From NCBI GenBank assembly GCA_017620635.1, contig JAGAUV010000013.1, positions 1-63,198 of the forward strand: DNA of 63,198 nucleotides, in the 5' to 3' direction. Shown here piece by piece: positions 40,572-49,284 of the stretch. This DNA is from Muribaculaceae bacterium. GTDB lineage: Bacteria; Bacteroidota; Bacteroidia; Bacteroidales; Muribaculaceae. Positions within the stretch are counted from its first letter, which is position 1, and each line of letters begins with the position of its first letter. The notes beneath the pieces were generated by a model, which was not told where the DNA came from, made no database searches, and saw nothing but the letters and a program-made list of their open reading frames with translations. The translations under genes and the position numbers were made by a program.

Positions 40572-41453
40572 TTATTTCGTCAGCTCGCCGACGGATATAA
40601 GCTCAACATTGCAATCTTCGAGAGCTTTCTTTACTCTCTTGCTTTTGAATAGGTCTGTCACGCCCTGACGGTCAAAACCGACATCCTCATAACCGATATG
40701 GAAGACTGTCGACATTTCATCGTCGTTATAGGCAGGATGATCTAAGAACATATATCTCTTGCCGGGCTTCAGCTGCTCTATCGTCCTGACAAGAGCATCT
40801 TCCTTGGCCTCAAGCGATTTATGCTTTCCGTCAGCGTCGAGGGCGCCACCGGCATACCCGACGCCTTCATAGGTCGCATCAGGACCACCGAGGTCCACCA
40901 CTCCGAGGCCATATTCCTTTGCGATGCGCTTTACCATCTCCTTTACCTCAGGCGCAAAGCCAAGACTTCCCATATGGCCGGAGAGATGCGACACACGGGG
41001 GACGTCTTTCATCACACGCTCGATCTGAGCACGGTACTCAGCCTCGAGTTCGGCAAGGTCGAATCCTTTTTCCATTACCGACTGACCAGGATAAGCAGGG
41101 TTGGGCCACATCATAGGGTTGAAATAGCCCATGTCGTCGACAAGGGAAGGAGCCTGCGTGAGCGGACCCCATTTCACGTTCTCCCATTCGCTCGTTATAG
41201 CTATATGCACCCCGACGTCAAGGCCGGGCGCATCCTTAAGCAACTTGACCGCTTCGGGATACCATGCTCCTACGGGCATAATCTCGACACTCTTGCCTAC
41301 ACCGTTGTTGTAGGCGTCCATAATGGCCATATTGACAGAGTGCATCGCACCCATATCGTCCATACGCATAGCAAGCTGTGCCCTGTCGCCGGCCATTGCA
41401 TGGCTCGCCATAACGGCTATTCCGGCTATAGTAATAATTCTACCGAGATTCAT
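40572..41453 (-). CDS. ChbG/HpnK (YdjC-like) family deacetylase, exported
   Basis: A 293-residue protein with a signal peptide (cleavage after ASHAMA). The YdjC-like fold is shown by the metal-site Asp pair in RMDDMGAMHSVN, the DVGVHIAITSEW strand and SHLSGHMGSLGFAPEV. Family members remove acetyl groups from GlcNAc-containing oligosaccharides, such as diacetylchitobiose, or act on hopanoid sugars. Export suggests a periplasmic substrate. Eleven bases after the serine hydrolase gene, so in an operon with it. Confidence 0.85.
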   Translation of the reverse strand: MNLGRIITIAGIAVMASHAMAGDRAQLAMRMDDMGAMHSVNMAIMDAYNNGVGKSVEIMPVGAWYPEAVKLLKDAPGLDVGVHIAITSEWENVKWGPLTQAPSLVDDMGYFNPMMWPNPAYPGQSVMEKGFDLAELEAEYRAQIERVMKDVPRVSHLSGHMGSLGFAPEVKEMVKRIAKEYGLGVVDLGGPDATYEGVGYAGGALDADGKHKSLEAKEDALVRTIEQLKPGKRYMFLDHPAYNDDEMSTVFHIGYEDVGFDRQGVTDLFKSKRVKKALEDCNVELISVGELTK

Positions 41454-41463
41454 GATGCAACTG

Positions 41464-42561
41464 TTATTTATTATTGTAGTCTTTCAGAGCCGGCAATATG
41501 TACTGCCACACAAGGTTCAGCTCCTTCTGCATATCTCCCAGCGATGCCGTCATGGCCACTACCGAATCAAGCTCAGGCAAAACGAGTATATACTGGCCTC
41601 CGGCGCCGTCGGCACGGAAAGCATTGTGGCGGCACATCCACATCTGATATCCATAGCCCTGCACCCAGTCGGGGCCGGGCTTGTACGCTGAATTTTGAGC
41701 AAGCTGCACGAGGTTGACACCGGCCGGCGAGCTCTCCACCTGCATACGTGTCATCTCGGCGATCCATTCGCCCGGCACTATCTGCCGTCCATTCCACCGG
41801 CCATTCTGAAGGATGAGCTGTCCGGTCTTGGCGAGATCTTCGGTCTTGAGATAGAGGCCCCAGCCGCCATAGCATATACCTGACTCGCTTTCATCCCAAT
41901 GTGCGCCGCTTATGCCAAGAGGCTCGAAAAGGCGAGTGTTGAGGTAGTCGATAAGTTTTTCGCCTGTACGTTTCTGCACAATAGCCGACAGCATCATGGT
42001 GCCTACGCTATTATAACAATAGATTACGCCGGGGCGGTATTCTACAGGGAAAGCCATAAACTGCCGTACCCAGTTGAACGCAGAGTCGGTGTCGGCCATA
42101 CGGCGCATTTCCCCGGTATGGTCGGTGGCGTGTCCGCAAGTCATGGTAAGGAGATCGCGCACCTCAATGTCGGCAAGGTTGTCGCTGACCGTATCGGGAC
42201 GGTACTCCGGGAAGATATCGACAAGTTTCTCATCGACCGACAGCTTGTCCTCGGCGATAGCCATACCGACAGCAAGAGATGTGAATGTCTTGCTTACAGA
42301 ATTGAGTACATGGCCTTTGTCGGCCTCACCACCGTTGCGCCAGTCCTGATATATTACCTTTCCGTCGTTGACAATCATGACACTGTGTATCTCGAGGCCT
42401 TCAGCCTCGGCACGGGCCCAAAGGCTGTCGGCTGCGGCAGTGACATATTGCGGAGTTTCAACACGAGGCAGCGCGCCGTCGGCGCTGTCGGCAGTAGAGT
42501 CGGTCGTGCTGCACGAAGATGCGACAAGCAGCAAGGCAGCGAATATCGATTTAGCTTTCAT
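41464..42561 (-). CDS. Serine hydrolase lipoprotein (beta-lactamase/class C family)
   Basis: The ATG at 42561 opens a lipoprotein signal (lipobox ASSC, Cys17); an upstream in-frame extension is not signal-like. The 365-residue product has SxxK as NSVSKTF (S88, K91) and the Tyr motif CYNSVG, the serine beta-lactamase-like fold of penicillin-binding proteins, esterases and D-aminopeptidases. Nothing marks it as an antibiotic-inactivating enzyme. Operon with the ChbG-like deacetylase suggests cell-wall or amino-sugar processing, which is an inference. Confidence 0.85.
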   Translation of the reverse strand: MKAKSIFAALLLVASSCSTTDSTADSADGALPRVETPQYVTAAADSLWARAEAEGLEIHSVMIVNDGKVIYQDWRNGGEADKGHVLNSVSKTFTSLAVGMAIAEDKLSVDEKLVDIFPEYRPDTVSDNLADIEVRDLLTMTCGHATDHTGEMRRMADTDSAFNWVRQFMAFPVEYRPGVIYCYNSVGTMMLSAIVQKRTGEKLIDYLNTRLFEPLGISGAHWDESESGICYGGWGLYLKTEDLAKTGQLILQNGRWNGRQIVPGEWIAEMTRMQVESSPAGVNLVQLAQNSAYKPGPDWVQGYGYQMWMCRHNAFRADGAGGQYILVLPELDSVVAMTASLGDMQKELNLVWQYILPALKDYNNK

Positions 42562-42609
42562 GGATGCTACAATTACTTGATTAAGGTTCACAAAGTTAAT
42601 ATTTTTTCT

Positions 42610-43170
42610 TCAATCTACAAATTCGTCAGGCAGCGAGTTGTGAAACAAAGCGCTTACGAGGACGATATAGCGAGGGAGCATGCCGTCGTTGCCCCACAAC
42701 AATTCGATACCGAACAGCTCGCGGAGAGTCAGGCCGAGATCGAATCCAAAAGCCTCGAGCGACGGCCTTACCTTATCAGGATGGCGGCACGGGCGGTCGG
42801 AGCTACGGGCGCAGAGCTCGTCTCCACAGTAGAGGCACTTGCCGCCAAAGGCGAATGCCCTTGCATCGCACCGGCTCTCCATATTGAGAAGATATCGCTC
42901 CAGACGGATCCGTTCAGGCCGGATAAGCTCCATCGCGCGGTCGACAGACAAATCAGTCCTTGCCGGAGTAATCTTTGTGGCAATGATACGTACATACCGA
43001 TATCGCCCCGACACCAGAGCGGCATCGGGCGCCAAGGGCGGACAGGCCCAGCTGCAACCGAAATTAGGGCACTGACGGCATAACTCCAGGAAGCGCCGCT
43101 CATCACGGAAGCGCGCCATATAGTCGTCTGCATCAATATCTACAATGTAATTCTCGACGGTGTAGTCCAT
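42610..43170 (-). CDS. DUF2284 predicted metal-binding protein
   Basis: A 186-residue protein with two Cys clusters: CRQCPNFGCSWACPP near the N-terminus and GGKCLYCGDELCARSSDRPC in the middle, the hallmark of the DUF2284 metal-binding family. The middle cluster may hold zinc or an iron-sulfur centre. I start at the ATG at 43170; an in-frame ATG at 43203 would add 11 residues but lies almost on the expected transcription start of a degenerate TAACTTCG box (43219-43212). Function unknown. Confidence 0.75.
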   Translation of the reverse strand: MDYTVENYIVDIDADDYMARFRDERRFLELCRQCPNFGCSWACPPLAPDAALVSGRYRYVRIIATKITPARTDLSVDRAMELIRPERIRLERYLLNMESRCDARAFAFGGKCLYCGDELCARSSDRPCRHPDKVRPSLEAFGFDLGLTLRELFGIELLWGNDGMLPRYIVLVSALFHNSLPDEFVD

Positions 43171-43226
43171 TTTATGATTTGTCTCGGAGCGATCAATAAG
43201 CATATACGTCGCGAAGTTAACAAAAA

Positions 43227-43258
43227 TTTGGCGAATACATTAAATGTTTGTATATTTG
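43227..43258 (+). promoter_or_regulatory. Perfect consensus promoter with no gene directly after it
   Basis: TTTG (43227-43230), exactly 20 bases, TATATTTG (43251-43258). Transcription would begin near 43265. The first plus-strand gene starts almost 390 bases later (43650), so the promoter drives either a long leader or a small RNA. Confidence 0.65.
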
Positions 43259-43263
43259 TGCGC

Positions 43264-43342
43264 CGACTGAACGCGGAGCCTATTGTAGTCAGTGGGATTC
43301 GAGGGAGGGAGGTCGACGAGCGTTAAGCTCGTATTAAAATTT
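43264..43342 (+). ncRNA. Candidate small RNA or start of a long 5' leader
   Basis: The region downstream of the perfect promoter is GC-rich and lacks any convincing ORF. It contains ACTGA...TCAGT pairing (43267-43293) and a hairpin ACGAGC-GTTAA-GCTCGT (43316-43332) followed by ATTAAAATTTT, which resembles a weak terminator. I do not recognise an RNA family. The remaining gap 43343-43649 shows no clear gene. It has a 37-codon minus-strand ORF (43323-43436), GTGGG...CCCAC followed by a T-run (43564-43602), and the hairpin at 43619-43647. Confidence 0.3.
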
Positions 43343-43618
43343 TGACAAAGGCGTTTATCAGCGCTTCAGTTCTTAACTTTCTGAAATCTAGCAGTTTCAA
43401 ATCTTCATCAAGTCCGAAGCAACGGTAGATGTCCATGGATATGTAATTATATATGATGACGGTTCGTCGCGACGACGATTCCGTTGTCTGACATTGCATA
43501 TTTGCGTGGGCTCTGCACGTTGCTCGTCCAATGAAGATGGGCATTTGCTAGAGCCTCAGAAAGTGGGACGGGCAATGGTTCGGTACCCACGCTATTTTTT
43601 TATATGTCGGGCTCAGGG

Positions 43619-43647
43619 TATCAGTCACGACAGTGATATACTGATCA
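43619..43647 (+). promoter_or_regulatory. Leader hairpin abutting the LRR gene start
   Basis: ATCAG-TCAC-GACA-GTGA with a four-base bulge and CTGAT forms a nine-base-pair stem that ends about three bases before the ATG at 43650. It occupies the place of the ribosome entry site, so it could modulate translation. Confidence 0.4.
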
Positions 43648-43649
43648 TT

Positions 43650-45434
43650 ATGATGAAAAAAGTCTTTTTTACCCTGGTCATGTCCATATTGCTATGCGGC
43701 AGCGCAATGGCTGAGGAATACACCGAGGGGAATCTGAGATTTACCACCACAGCCGATGGCGAGGCCACCGTATCGGGCTACGTGAACCAACCGACCGGCG
43801 ATCTTATCATCCCCACAGAAACGGAACGCGGCGATGTAGTGACCTCGATAGGCTACAGAGCGTTCTTCAATTGTTCCGACATAAGCTCGGTAACATTCCC
43901 TGAACACCTGAAATCTTTCGATTTCGAAGCATTCTTCGGCTGCCGAGGCCTGAGTTCGCTGACATTTCCCGAATCGGTAAGCTCGATCGGCGAGGGTGCA
44001 TTCCATCTATGCTCCGGCCTGCAGTCTGTTACTTTCCCGGAAACTTTATCGGATATCGGTGGGTATGCTTTCGGTTATTGTGGACTAACTTCGGTTAAAC
44101 TTCCCGAGGCATTGACTGAGATAAAGAAAAATACATTCTATAATTGCAGTAGCCTTACATCAATAATACTTCCTAAATCATTGACCGATATAGAAATGTA
44201 TGCATTTCAATATTGTTATAATCTGCCATCAGTAACATTTCCCGAAACACTGAAAACAATTGGAGATCAAGCATTTGAGGCATGCTGGAATCTTACATCT
44301 ATAGTACTCCCTCAATCTCTGACTGAAATAAAATATGCCGCATTCGCCAGCTGCCGGAGTCTGGAATCTGCAACATTCCCGGAATCGCTGACTATTATCG
44401 GTGCTTCAGCATTTGCATATTGCGAGAAACTTTCAGAGATAATACTGCCAGATGCGCTGACTACAATAGGAGCTTATGCATTCAACGAATGTACAAGTCT
44501 TACATCGGCTATTTTACCGAAATCATTGACCATGATAGGAGAGGGAGCCTTCTGCGGATGCCGTGGCATAAGTGCTTTTGAGGTTTCTTCTGAAAATAAA
44601 AATTTCTGCACCATCGACGGCGTTATATTCAACAAAAATCAAGATCGCCTGATACTCTATCCATGTGGCCGCGACGGCGAATACTCAGTACCCGAGGGAG
44701 TTGATATCGAATCTACTGCGTTCCATAAATGCGAAGGTCTGACATCAGTAAAGCTTCCCGAATCTCTTACTATACTCAATCACAATGTATTCAGTTATTG
44801 CAAAAACCTGACCTCTATAACACTACCTCAATCCTTGACTGAAATAGGAGAATATGCATTCAATAATTGCACCGGCCTGACATCAGTAGCTTTCCCCGAA
44901 TCTTTAACCAAGATAGGAGAAATAGCTTTTCATAACTGTTCCAGCCTAACATCGATCGTATTGCCTCAGGCTTTAACAACAATAAAATCCGGAACTTTCG
45001 GCTACTGCACCGGCTTGAAATCAGTCACACTACCCAAGTCATTGACCGAAATCGAAGATTACGCCTTTATGTATAGTACAGCAATCGAAACGGTTACATG
45101 TCAGGCGACGACACCTCCGACTGCAATGTTCGACTACAATCCGTTCGCCGCTGAGACATATAATCAGGCTACACTATATGTACCGAAAGAATCGCTTAAT
45201 CTCTACAAAGAGGTCAACAGCAACTGCTGGTCACACTTCTTAAATATTGAAGGCTTAGACCTGTCGGGCATACAAGATGTGGAAAGCGCCGATGGCGAAG
45301 AAACTGTCACAGTCTACAATCTAAACGGCATACAGGTGTTCGAAGGCCGTCGCGACGAAATGCGCTCGGCCAGTCTGCCTCACGGCTTATATATCGTCAA
45401 GACTGCAGCAGGCGCGACAAAGCAGAATCTCTGA
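43650..45434 (+). CDS. BspA-type leucine-rich repeat surface protein
   Basis: The 594-residue protein starts with a signal peptide (MMKKVFFTLVMSILLCGSAMA). From about residue 55 to 500 it consists of LRR_5 (BspA/Treponema-type) repeats of about 23 residues, each like SLTSIVLPQSLTEIGEYAFNNC. A break with FCTIDGVIFNKNQDRLILYPCG, frequent in this family, sits in the middle. The end (YNLNGIQVFEG...LPHGLYIVK) is a sorting-like tail also seen in two other secreted proteins here. Such proteins act in adhesion and host or glycan binding. The repeat DNA is more AT-rich than the neighbouring housekeeping genes. I discard a longer in-frame start upstream, which has no family resemblance. Confidence 0.88.
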   Translation: MMKKVFFTLVMSILLCGSAMAEEYTEGNLRFTTTADGEATVSGYVNQPTGDLIIPTETERGDVVTSIGYRAFFNCSDISSVTFPEHLKSFDFEAFFGCRGLSSLTFPESVSSIGEGAFHLCSGLQSVTFPETLSDIGGYAFGYCGLTSVKLPEALTEIKKNTFYNCSSLTSIILPKSLTDIEMYAFQYCYNLPSVTFPETLKTIGDQAFEACWNLTSIVLPQSLTEIKYAAFASCRSLESATFPESLTIIGASAFAYCEKLSEIILPDALTTIGAYAFNECTSLTSAILPKSLTMIGEGAFCGCRGISAFEVSSENKNFCTIDGVIFNKNQDRLILYPCGRDGEYSVPEGVDIESTAFHKCEGLTSVKLPESLTILNHNVFSYCKNLTSITLPQSLTEIGEYAFNNCTGLTSVAFPESLTKIGEIAFHNCSSLTSIVLPQALTTIKSGTFGYCTGLKSVTLPKSLTEIEDYAFMYSTAIETVTCQATTPPTAMFDYNPFAAETYNQATLYVPKESLNLYKEVNSNCWSHFLNIEGLDLSGIQDVESADGEETVTVYNLNGIQVFEGRRDEMRSASLPHGLYIVKTAAGATKQNL

Positions 45435-45460
45435 CCCAAATACTAACCGAAATAACTAAA

Positions 45461-45496
45461 GCGGCCGGCTTCACATATGCGGAGTCGGCCGTTTTT
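45461..45496 (+). terminator. Terminator after the LRR gene
   Basis: CGGCCGGCTTC pairs with GGAGTCGGCCG over 11 base pairs (two G-U) around an 8-base loop, followed by TTTTTATT. Confidence 0.78.
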
Positions 45497-45509
45497 ATTG
45501 TATTGTACA

Positions 45510-45725
45510 TCACACCACGCAACCGATAATGGCGACTATGAGACCGCCAATCATAAGCCCGAAGCCGATGGTTCTCTTCTTTGCCCACTGCGACTTCAGA
45601 TATTCCATTCTCACAGACAGGCGCCCGGCCTGCTTGAACGCATGATAATAGCGAATGGAATATATCATAAGAGCCACCGCCCCTACGACATTAATAAGTA
45701 ATCCGATGACGATAAGTATATCCAT
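45510..45725 (-). CDS. Small two-helix membrane protein
   Basis: A 71-residue peptide with two hydrophobic helices (ILIVIGLLINVVGAVALMIY and GFGLMIGGLIVAIIGCVV) joined by a basic segment (MEYLKSQWAKKR). It has no recognisable family. Convergent with the LRR gene and supported mainly by its clean two-helix composition. Confidence 0.5.
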   Translation of the reverse strand: MDILIVIGLLINVVGAVALMIYSIRYYHAFKQAGRLSVRMEYLKSQWAKKRTIGFGLMIGGLIVAIIGCVV

Positions 45726-45815
45726 AAGTCAAGACATTATGATATATAAACCTCGATGCGGCATAGAAAGTTCAAGATTAACAGCTGTCTACGAGGATAT
45801 ACGACAAATTATTTG

Positions 45816-45823
45816 TAAATTTG
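45816..45823 (+). promoter_or_regulatory. -7 box for the PRTase-dprA pair
   Basis: TAAATTTG fits the -7 consensus and lies 29 bases before the ATG at 45853. No -33 TTG at the standard spacing. Confidence 0.45.
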
Positions 45824-45852
45824 CTGATATATAACCATCTTAAAATACTATT

Positions 45853-46722
45853 ATGATTTCTAAAGATTCTACTTGTTTTAGCTGTCTGCCTTTGCCAAAG
45901 GCAATCAATTTAGCCGAAATTGAACGTTTTATAAATGACAATGCTACCAAACGCATTCATTTTACAACGCAGCACTCAGCAGCCATTCATAAAGGAAATG
46001 ACGGAACGACATGGCTTAATCTACCTTTTCAAGAACCTTTTGAATCAATTGCTAAGTCTAAACTAAATCTTAACAGAGTTTTATCCATTAACAAAAACAA
46101 CAAATTATGCCGCAGATTAAACGATGATGAGGAGGAGAGATTTAAGGAGTTAATCGATGAGTTAGGCGAACTTGTACTATTGCGTGATTGTCTTGACCTT
46201 TCAATAGCTCTTTGTATGCATGAATATGTATCGGATGACAGAAAAACACAAAGATCGGTTTTGGGCGAACACGAATATCAGTTAAAATATAATTCAGACA
46301 AATACGATACCTCAGGCGATTTGAAGGCATTAACCGAAGAGCTGCAAAAGAGATTGAATAATATGCCTTTTTTCAAACATGCAGACTATATCATGGCCGT
46401 GCCGAGCTCCAAATCATTTATGGTGGAGATCATCGAAGGCCTTGAAGGTTTCAATTTTATAAATATATCAGACAGAGCATCTTGGATAGATAAAAAAGAC
46501 AGTCTCAAAAATTTAGAAGACCCCAAAGAGAAACTTGAACGCATCGAGTCATGGGGCTTCAGTTTTGATAAGGATACAGATATCAAAGACAAGACAATAC
46601 TACTGGTCGACGATATGTACAAATCGGGGGTAACTATGCAGTACGTCGCCATGAAACTCAAGGAAGCCGGAGCCAAGCGCGTCTTCGGCATCTGTTTGTG
46701 TAAAGCTCTTGGTAATAAATAG
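45853..46722 (+). CDS. Phosphoribosyltransferase-domain protein paired with DprA-like protein
   Basis: A 289-residue protein. The C-terminal third is a type I phosphoribosyltransferase-like domain with the PRPP-loop motif TILLVDDMYKSGVTMQYVA (D253, D254), followed by KLKEAGAKRVFGICLCKALG, as in ComFC-like proteins. The N-terminal 180 residues are not recognised and include a Cys-x-x-Cys (CFSCLP at residues 8-13). The gene is clearly more AT-rich than its surroundings, which points to horizontal transfer. It is 12 bases before the DprA-like gene, so the pair forms one transcript. Possible roles: nucleotide-linked sensing, DNA uptake or defence; none is proven. Confidence 0.7.
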   Translation: MISKDSTCFSCLPLPKAINLAEIERFINDNATKRIHFTTQHSAAIHKGNDGTTWLNLPFQEPFESIAKSKLNLNRVLSINKNNKLCRRLNDDEEERFKELIDELGELVLLRDCLDLSIALCMHEYVSDDRKTQRSVLGEHEYQLKYNSDKYDTSGDLKALTEELQKRLNNMPFFKHADYIMAVPSSKSFMVEIIEGLEGFNFINISDRASWIDKKDSLKNLEDPKEKLERIESWGFSFDKDTDIKDKTILLVDDMYKSGVTMQYVAMKLKEAGAKRVFGICLCKALGNK

Positions 46723-46734
46723 TTTATTACAGAT

Positions 46735-47646
46735 ATGAATTGGTCAGACGAAGAAATTATCACTACTATATATAGGCTTCTCAATGTGAAAGGGTTTGGC
46801 GTGGCACAGACCAACAAACTCCTGTGGTCTTTTTATAAGAAGATAAATTCTTCGTCACAATTTGAATCTGCGATAAGCGATGCCTTGCAGACAGAAGATG
46901 CAGAGTCGTTTAAAACATCTTATAAACTATTCCGGCACGACCCATACGTGTGCTATGTATCTGTACTTGACGAGAATAAATATCCCAATCGACTCAGGGA
47001 CACATTACGACAGAATACCCCGACAATATTGTCGTGTATAGGCAACCTCGAATTACTGCATAAAAAGAGTGTAGGCTTCAGTGGCTCTCGCAAGGTATCA
47101 GACAAAGGTCTCTGGATCACACGCGATTGTGCATCACAGCTTTCAGAGAAAGATATATGCATAATATCTGGCTATGCCTCAGGTGTAGATCTTGAAGCAC
47201 ACAAGACGGCCCTCGAGCATGGAGGCTCAACGATAATCGTACTGCCTGAAGGTATCAGCTCTTTCCATATCCGTAATGAACTTAAATCAGTGTGGGACTG
47301 GAACCGCATACTTGTCATAAGTGAGTTTAAGCCCGAAGACAGATGGCTCGCAGCACGAGCTATGCGTCGCAACCAGACAATAATAGGACTGAGCGACGCT
47401 ATGCTTGTCATAGAAGCAGGAGAGACAGGTGGAAGCCTTGACGCCGGTATGCGCACTATAAATTACGGCAAATCACTGTTTGTGCCTCTCTATGGAGAGT
47501 TCCCGAAGTCGGCCTTAGGAAATAACGAGCTACTCAGAATGGGAGCCAACAAACTCATGCGTCGCCGCGACAACCATACCAATATTGATATGGTGCTTGA
47601 ATGCATAAACGGAGATGACCGAAAACAACAAACCCTGCCTTTTTAG
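46735..47646 (+). CDS. DprA/Smf-like SLOG-domain protein
   Basis: A 303-residue protein with the DprA Rossmann-like core: YPNRLRDTLRQNTPTILSCIG, SVGFSGSRKVSDKG, IISGYASGVDLEAHKTALEHGG, TIIVLPEGI, RNQTIIGLSDAMLVIEAGETGG and SLDAGMRTINYGK. An N-terminal helical region (residues about 1-75) replaces or resembles the usual SAM/HhH part, and the C-terminal winged-helix domain of classical DprA is missing or reduced. DprA loads RecA on incoming single-stranded DNA; this shorter form, AT-rich and coupled to a PRTase gene, may be a specialised paralogue. The stop codon lies in the loop of a hairpin that may serve as terminator of the opposing operon. Confidence 0.85.
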   Translation: MNWSDEEIITTIYRLLNVKGFGVAQTNKLLWSFYKKINSSSQFESAISDALQTEDAESFKTSYKLFRHDPYVCYVSVLDENKYPNRLRDTLRQNTPTILSCIGNLELLHKKSVGFSGSRKVSDKGLWITRDCASQLSEKDICIISGYASGVDLEAHKTALEHGGSTIIVLPEGISSFHIRNELKSVWDWNRILVISEFKPEDRWLAARAMRRNQTIIGLSDAMLVIEAGETGGSLDAGMRTINYGKSLFVPLYGEFPKSALGNNELLRMGANKLMRRRDNHTNIDMVLECINGDDRKQQTLPF

Positions 47647-47654
47647 GGGCAGGG
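47622..47654 (-). terminator. Possible terminator of the lysS-to-S41 operon, inside the dprA 3' end
   Basis: On the minus strand CCCTGCC (47654-47648) pairs with GGCAGGG (47639-47633), followed by TTTGTTGTTTT. It lies 26 bases past the S41 protease stop and overlaps the last codons of the convergent DprA-like gene. Confidence 0.5.
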
Positions 47655-47679
47655 CTGATCGTGGTGGTGTAAATCGATA

Positions 47680-49272
47680 TTATTTACCTTTTAGAAGCTT
47701 TTCGTATCTGGTCGGGTCGTTGATCAGCTGCAGGGCTGCGTTGAAATCCTTCGACAGAGGAGCTATAGCCTTGTAATACGAACCGTCTTCGTAGAGATCA
47801 CGGCCTACAAGTCCTTTCATTATCGCCTCTATCATGGGCCGTGAGGTGTTGAACTGTTCTTCGTTGTAGGCCACATCTTTTGCCTTGCCGTTTTCGATGA
47901 GACGGTCGATCAGTTCCTGAGGTACGGTATAGCCGCTTTCAAAAGCCTTGAAGTCGGGATACTTGCCCTGCAGGGCCTTGCGGTTGTTGTCGACATAGTT
48001 TATGACGGTGTTGTTGAGCACACCCTTGGCTATGAGATCGCGATAATATGTAGAATAGTAGCTTGTATCGGCCGGAACAAACACGTCGGGGATGATGCCA
48101 CCGCCGCCATATACCGGACGATGATTGCGCAGAGTCTCATATTTCAGCGAGTCGGGACGCGCGATACTGTCGGCGCTCCACAGCTCGCCCGACTTGTAGC
48201 GGTTGAGCATATCAAGATAGTATTCTTCGCCATGACCTTTCTCGTAGGGGCGCTGTATGCAGCGGCCCGAGGGGGTGTAATAGCGCGATACGGTAAGACG
48301 TATCATTGATCCGTCGGGGAAGGGGAAGGGACGCTGTACGAGGCCTTTGCCGAATGTACGACGGCCTACGACAAGTGCGCGGTCATTGTCTTGCAAGGCA
48401 CCCGAAAGAATCTCGGAAGCCGACGCCGACGACTGGTCGGCAATAACGACAAGACGTCCGTCAAGGAAGTCGCCCTGGCCTTCCGTCACATAATCGAAAG
48501 GCTGTGTGCGTCGTCCGGCAGTGCTGACCACCGGTGTGCCTTTGGGCAGGAACTCCGAAGCGAGCTCGAAAGCGGCACCCAGATAGCCTCCGCCATTGCC
48601 CGACACGTCGAGGATAAGGTTCTTCATCCCCTGCTTCTTGAGCTTGCTCACGGCATCGCGCACTTCTTTGGCGGTCTCTTCGGCAAAACGTGTGATACGT
48701 ATGTATCCGGTTGTCGGATCAGCCATGAATGTCTCGTCGACAGAATACAGAGGTATATCATCGCGAATGACAGTGAAGTCGACAATCTCGTTGCCCCTCT
48801 TTACCTTAAGATCGACCGACGAGCCCTTCGGGCCACGCAGTTTCTTCATTATCTGGGTGTTGACCATCTTCTTGCCGGCTATCACAGTGTCGTTGGCGCT
48901 TATTATGCGGTCTCCGGCAAGAATGCCTACTTTCTCCGACGGGCCGCCGGCTACGGTCTGTATTACATAGACAGTGTCCTCAAGCATGTTGAACTGTATG
49001 CCTATGCCGCTGAACTTACCCTGCAGGGGCTCGGTAAATTCCTTCGTCTCCTGAGGTGTAGAATATGCCGAGTGGGGGTCGAGGGTCTTGAGCATGGCGA
49101 TAATCGCCTCGCTCACGATTGTGTCGGAGTTTACATCCTCGACATAGAAATTTTCGATTATAGCCTCGGCCGCACGCAGCTTCTGGTCGGGGGTAAACTG
49201 TGGCTGCTCCTTCTGCGCATATGCACAGGAGATCAGGCACAGAGTCAATAATGTGATGTAGATCTTTTTCAT
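47680..49272 (-). CDS. S41 family C-terminal processing peptidase
   Basis: A 530-residue exported protease; the signal (MKKIYITLLTLCLISCAYAQ) could also be read as a lipobox around ISC. It has a PDZ domain (GIGIQFNMLEDTVYVIQTVAGGPSEKVGILAGDRIISAN) and the tail-specific protease core with VIADQSSASASEILSGAL (catalytic Ser) and GRRTFGKGLVQ (catalytic Lys). It degrades or processes periplasmic proteins from their C-termini. Start at 49272. It is last in the run from lysS, 12 bases after coaD. Confidence 0.92.
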   Translation of the reverse strand: MKKIYITLLTLCLISCAYAQKEQPQFTPDQKLRAAEAIIENFYVEDVNSDTIVSEAIIAMLKTLDPHSAYSTPQETKEFTEPLQGKFSGIGIQFNMLEDTVYVIQTVAGGPSEKVGILAGDRIISANDTVIAGKKMVNTQIMKKLRGPKGSSVDLKVKRGNEIVDFTVIRDDIPLYSVDETFMADPTTGYIRITRFAEETAKEVRDAVSKLKKQGMKNLILDVSGNGGGYLGAAFELASEFLPKGTPVVSTAGRRTQPFDYVTEGQGDFLDGRLVVIADQSSASASEILSGALQDNDRALVVGRRTFGKGLVQRPFPFPDGSMIRLTVSRYYTPSGRCIQRPYEKGHGEEYYLDMLNRYKSGELWSADSIARPDSLKYETLRNHRPVYGGGGIIPDVFVPADTSYYSTYYRDLIAKGVLNNTVINYVDNNRKALQGKYPDFKAFESGYTVPQELIDRLIENGKAKDVAYNEEQFNTSRPMIEAIMKGLVGRDLYEDGSYYKAIAPLSKDFNAALQLINDPTRYEKLLKGK

Positions 49273-49284
49273 AAACAATTATGG

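Noticed and set aside
41464-42561. Antibiotic-resistance beta-lactamase
   Set aside because: Only the general SxxK and Tyr motifs of serine hydrolases are visible; nothing indicates a resistance enzyme, and the neighbour is a sugar deacetylase.
43285-43320. tRNA-like TTCGAG segment near 43299
   Set aside because: No acceptor stem, anticodon arm or proper T-loop can be assembled around it.
43323-43544. Minus-strand small ORF between the DUF2284 and LRR genes
   Set aside because: The last 37 codons (from an ATG at 43436) look vaguely protein-like, but there is no promoter, recognisable family or neighbour support; it may be a remnant.
43785-45110. CRISPR-like periodicity
   Set aside because: The regular repeats are the coding repeats of an LRR_5 protein, in frame and diverged, without spacers.
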